The notes below the pieces were generated by a model. That model did not search any database, was not told the origin of the DNA, and was given only the letters and a program-made list of their open reading frames with translations. Positions 63,405 through 64,000 of a DNA stretch of 64,000 nucleotides are shown piece by piece; position 1 is the first letter of the stretch, and every line of letters begins with the position of its first letter. This DNA is from Tubiluchus corallicola (lineage: Eukaryota > Priapulida > Priapulimorpha > Priapulimorphida > Tubiluchidae), in NCBI GenBank assembly GCA_030141605.1, contig JAQGDQ010000129.1, positions 51,281-115,280 on the forward strand. Reading direction: 5' to 3'. The position numbers were made by a program, and so were the translations under genes.

Positions 63405-63560
63405 TTAAAGAAAAAAGCCAAGTCTTTCGGATAGTTAAGCTTCTTTTACTATTTGAGAAAAATGTTAGAACGTTTTTGCAGTAAAATTGTGGCAAGCGCC
63501 TCGTGTAATTAGTAACATCAATTTAAAGCAGCAATCACTTCACGCTTGGGCTGGTTAACG
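63405..63560 (+). mobile_element. Dispersed element R3, copy 2
   Basis: Begins TTAAAGAAAAAAGCCAAGTC directly at the end of R1 copy c. It contains GCGCCTCGTGTAATTAGTAA and CACTTCACGCTTGGGCTG, matching 52132-52295. The abutment suggests insertion at a TTAA inside R1 or template switching between families. Confidence 0.5.
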
Positions 63561-64000
63561 CCGACAAATTAAACAAAATAATTATTTTAACAAACTATTA
63601 TTCTACTCTATGAGCTAAGTAACCCGCCAGAGACTTTCTGTATACTCGCAGCCTCGCATAATTCCATGGCTCTCTAAAATGTTATAATTTGTAGCACTTA
63701 CGCATTTTGAGGCACAATTCTGTTCACTAAAGTTATGTAAGCACTTTAAACTTGCTGATAATTAATCCCATGACTAATTTTTACATAAACACAAATAAAA
63801 ACAAAGCTTTAGTCAGTTGAAATTGCAAAACTTCTGATAACAGACGTTTTGTTACCCCGTGCCTTCGTGTTGTCGACCAGCTTACGTCATTTCTTTAATA
63901 TACGTCATTTTTCCCCACAACAAGGTTCGTTTGGCTGGAGATAAGAATGATTAAATTTCTCTTGCATTTTTAACCAAGGCATTTTACACGGGTGTATTAT

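Overview
This window looks like AT-rich, gene-poor nuclear DNA of an animal, probably an invertebrate with a large, intron-rich genome. Clues are spliceosomal splice donors, tRNA-derived SINE heads, short non-autonomous DNA transposons, very long CT/GA and pentanucleotide microsatellites, and no dense open reading frames. I cannot name the species. No prokaryotic features and no complete multi-exon gene are present.

The only coding signal I trust is two short first coding exons on the minus strand, at 58554-58416 and 21441-21258. They are 37 kb apart and their N-termini differ. Both end in nearly the same peptide (RPVTYELTG and RPATYNLTG) and are cut at the same codon phase by a strong GTAAGT donor. 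I read them as alternative first exons of one minus-strand gene whose shared downstream exons lie beyond position 1. Most of the window would then be first-intron sequence. About 1.0 kb upstream of the proximal exon is a decayed inverted copy of its 5' half (22465-22636, plus strand), in which the start codon has become ACG. Around the distal exon, 59100-59760 is richer in GC and carries a strong CTCF-like site and a 17-bp direct repeat, as expected near a promoter.

The rest is repeat-laden. 0.35-3.1 kb: inverted pair of a dispersed element (R1). 4.9-5.2 kb: large CT tract. 7.7-8.1 kb: nested MITE and foldback. 8.7 kb: weak candidate exon. 10.7, 15.7 and 18.4 kb: further foldback or MITE elements, the last with a clean TTA duplication. 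16.3 and 39.1 kb: pentanucleotide arrays with nested blocks of variant units. 14.7, 23.1, 55.4 and 56.3 kb: tRNA-like SINE heads. 26.5, 28.0, 40.0 and 50.4 kb: GA/CT tracts. 27-47 kb: five copies of a TTAA-bounded element (R2). 52.1 and 63.4 kb: a third family (R3), one copy abutting an R1 copy.

TTAAAGG-like ends shared by R1, R2 and R3 suggest that several non-autonomous families were mobilised by one TTAA-targeting transposase. The genic part of the story is a large intron with two promoters and a failed inverted copy of one of them.
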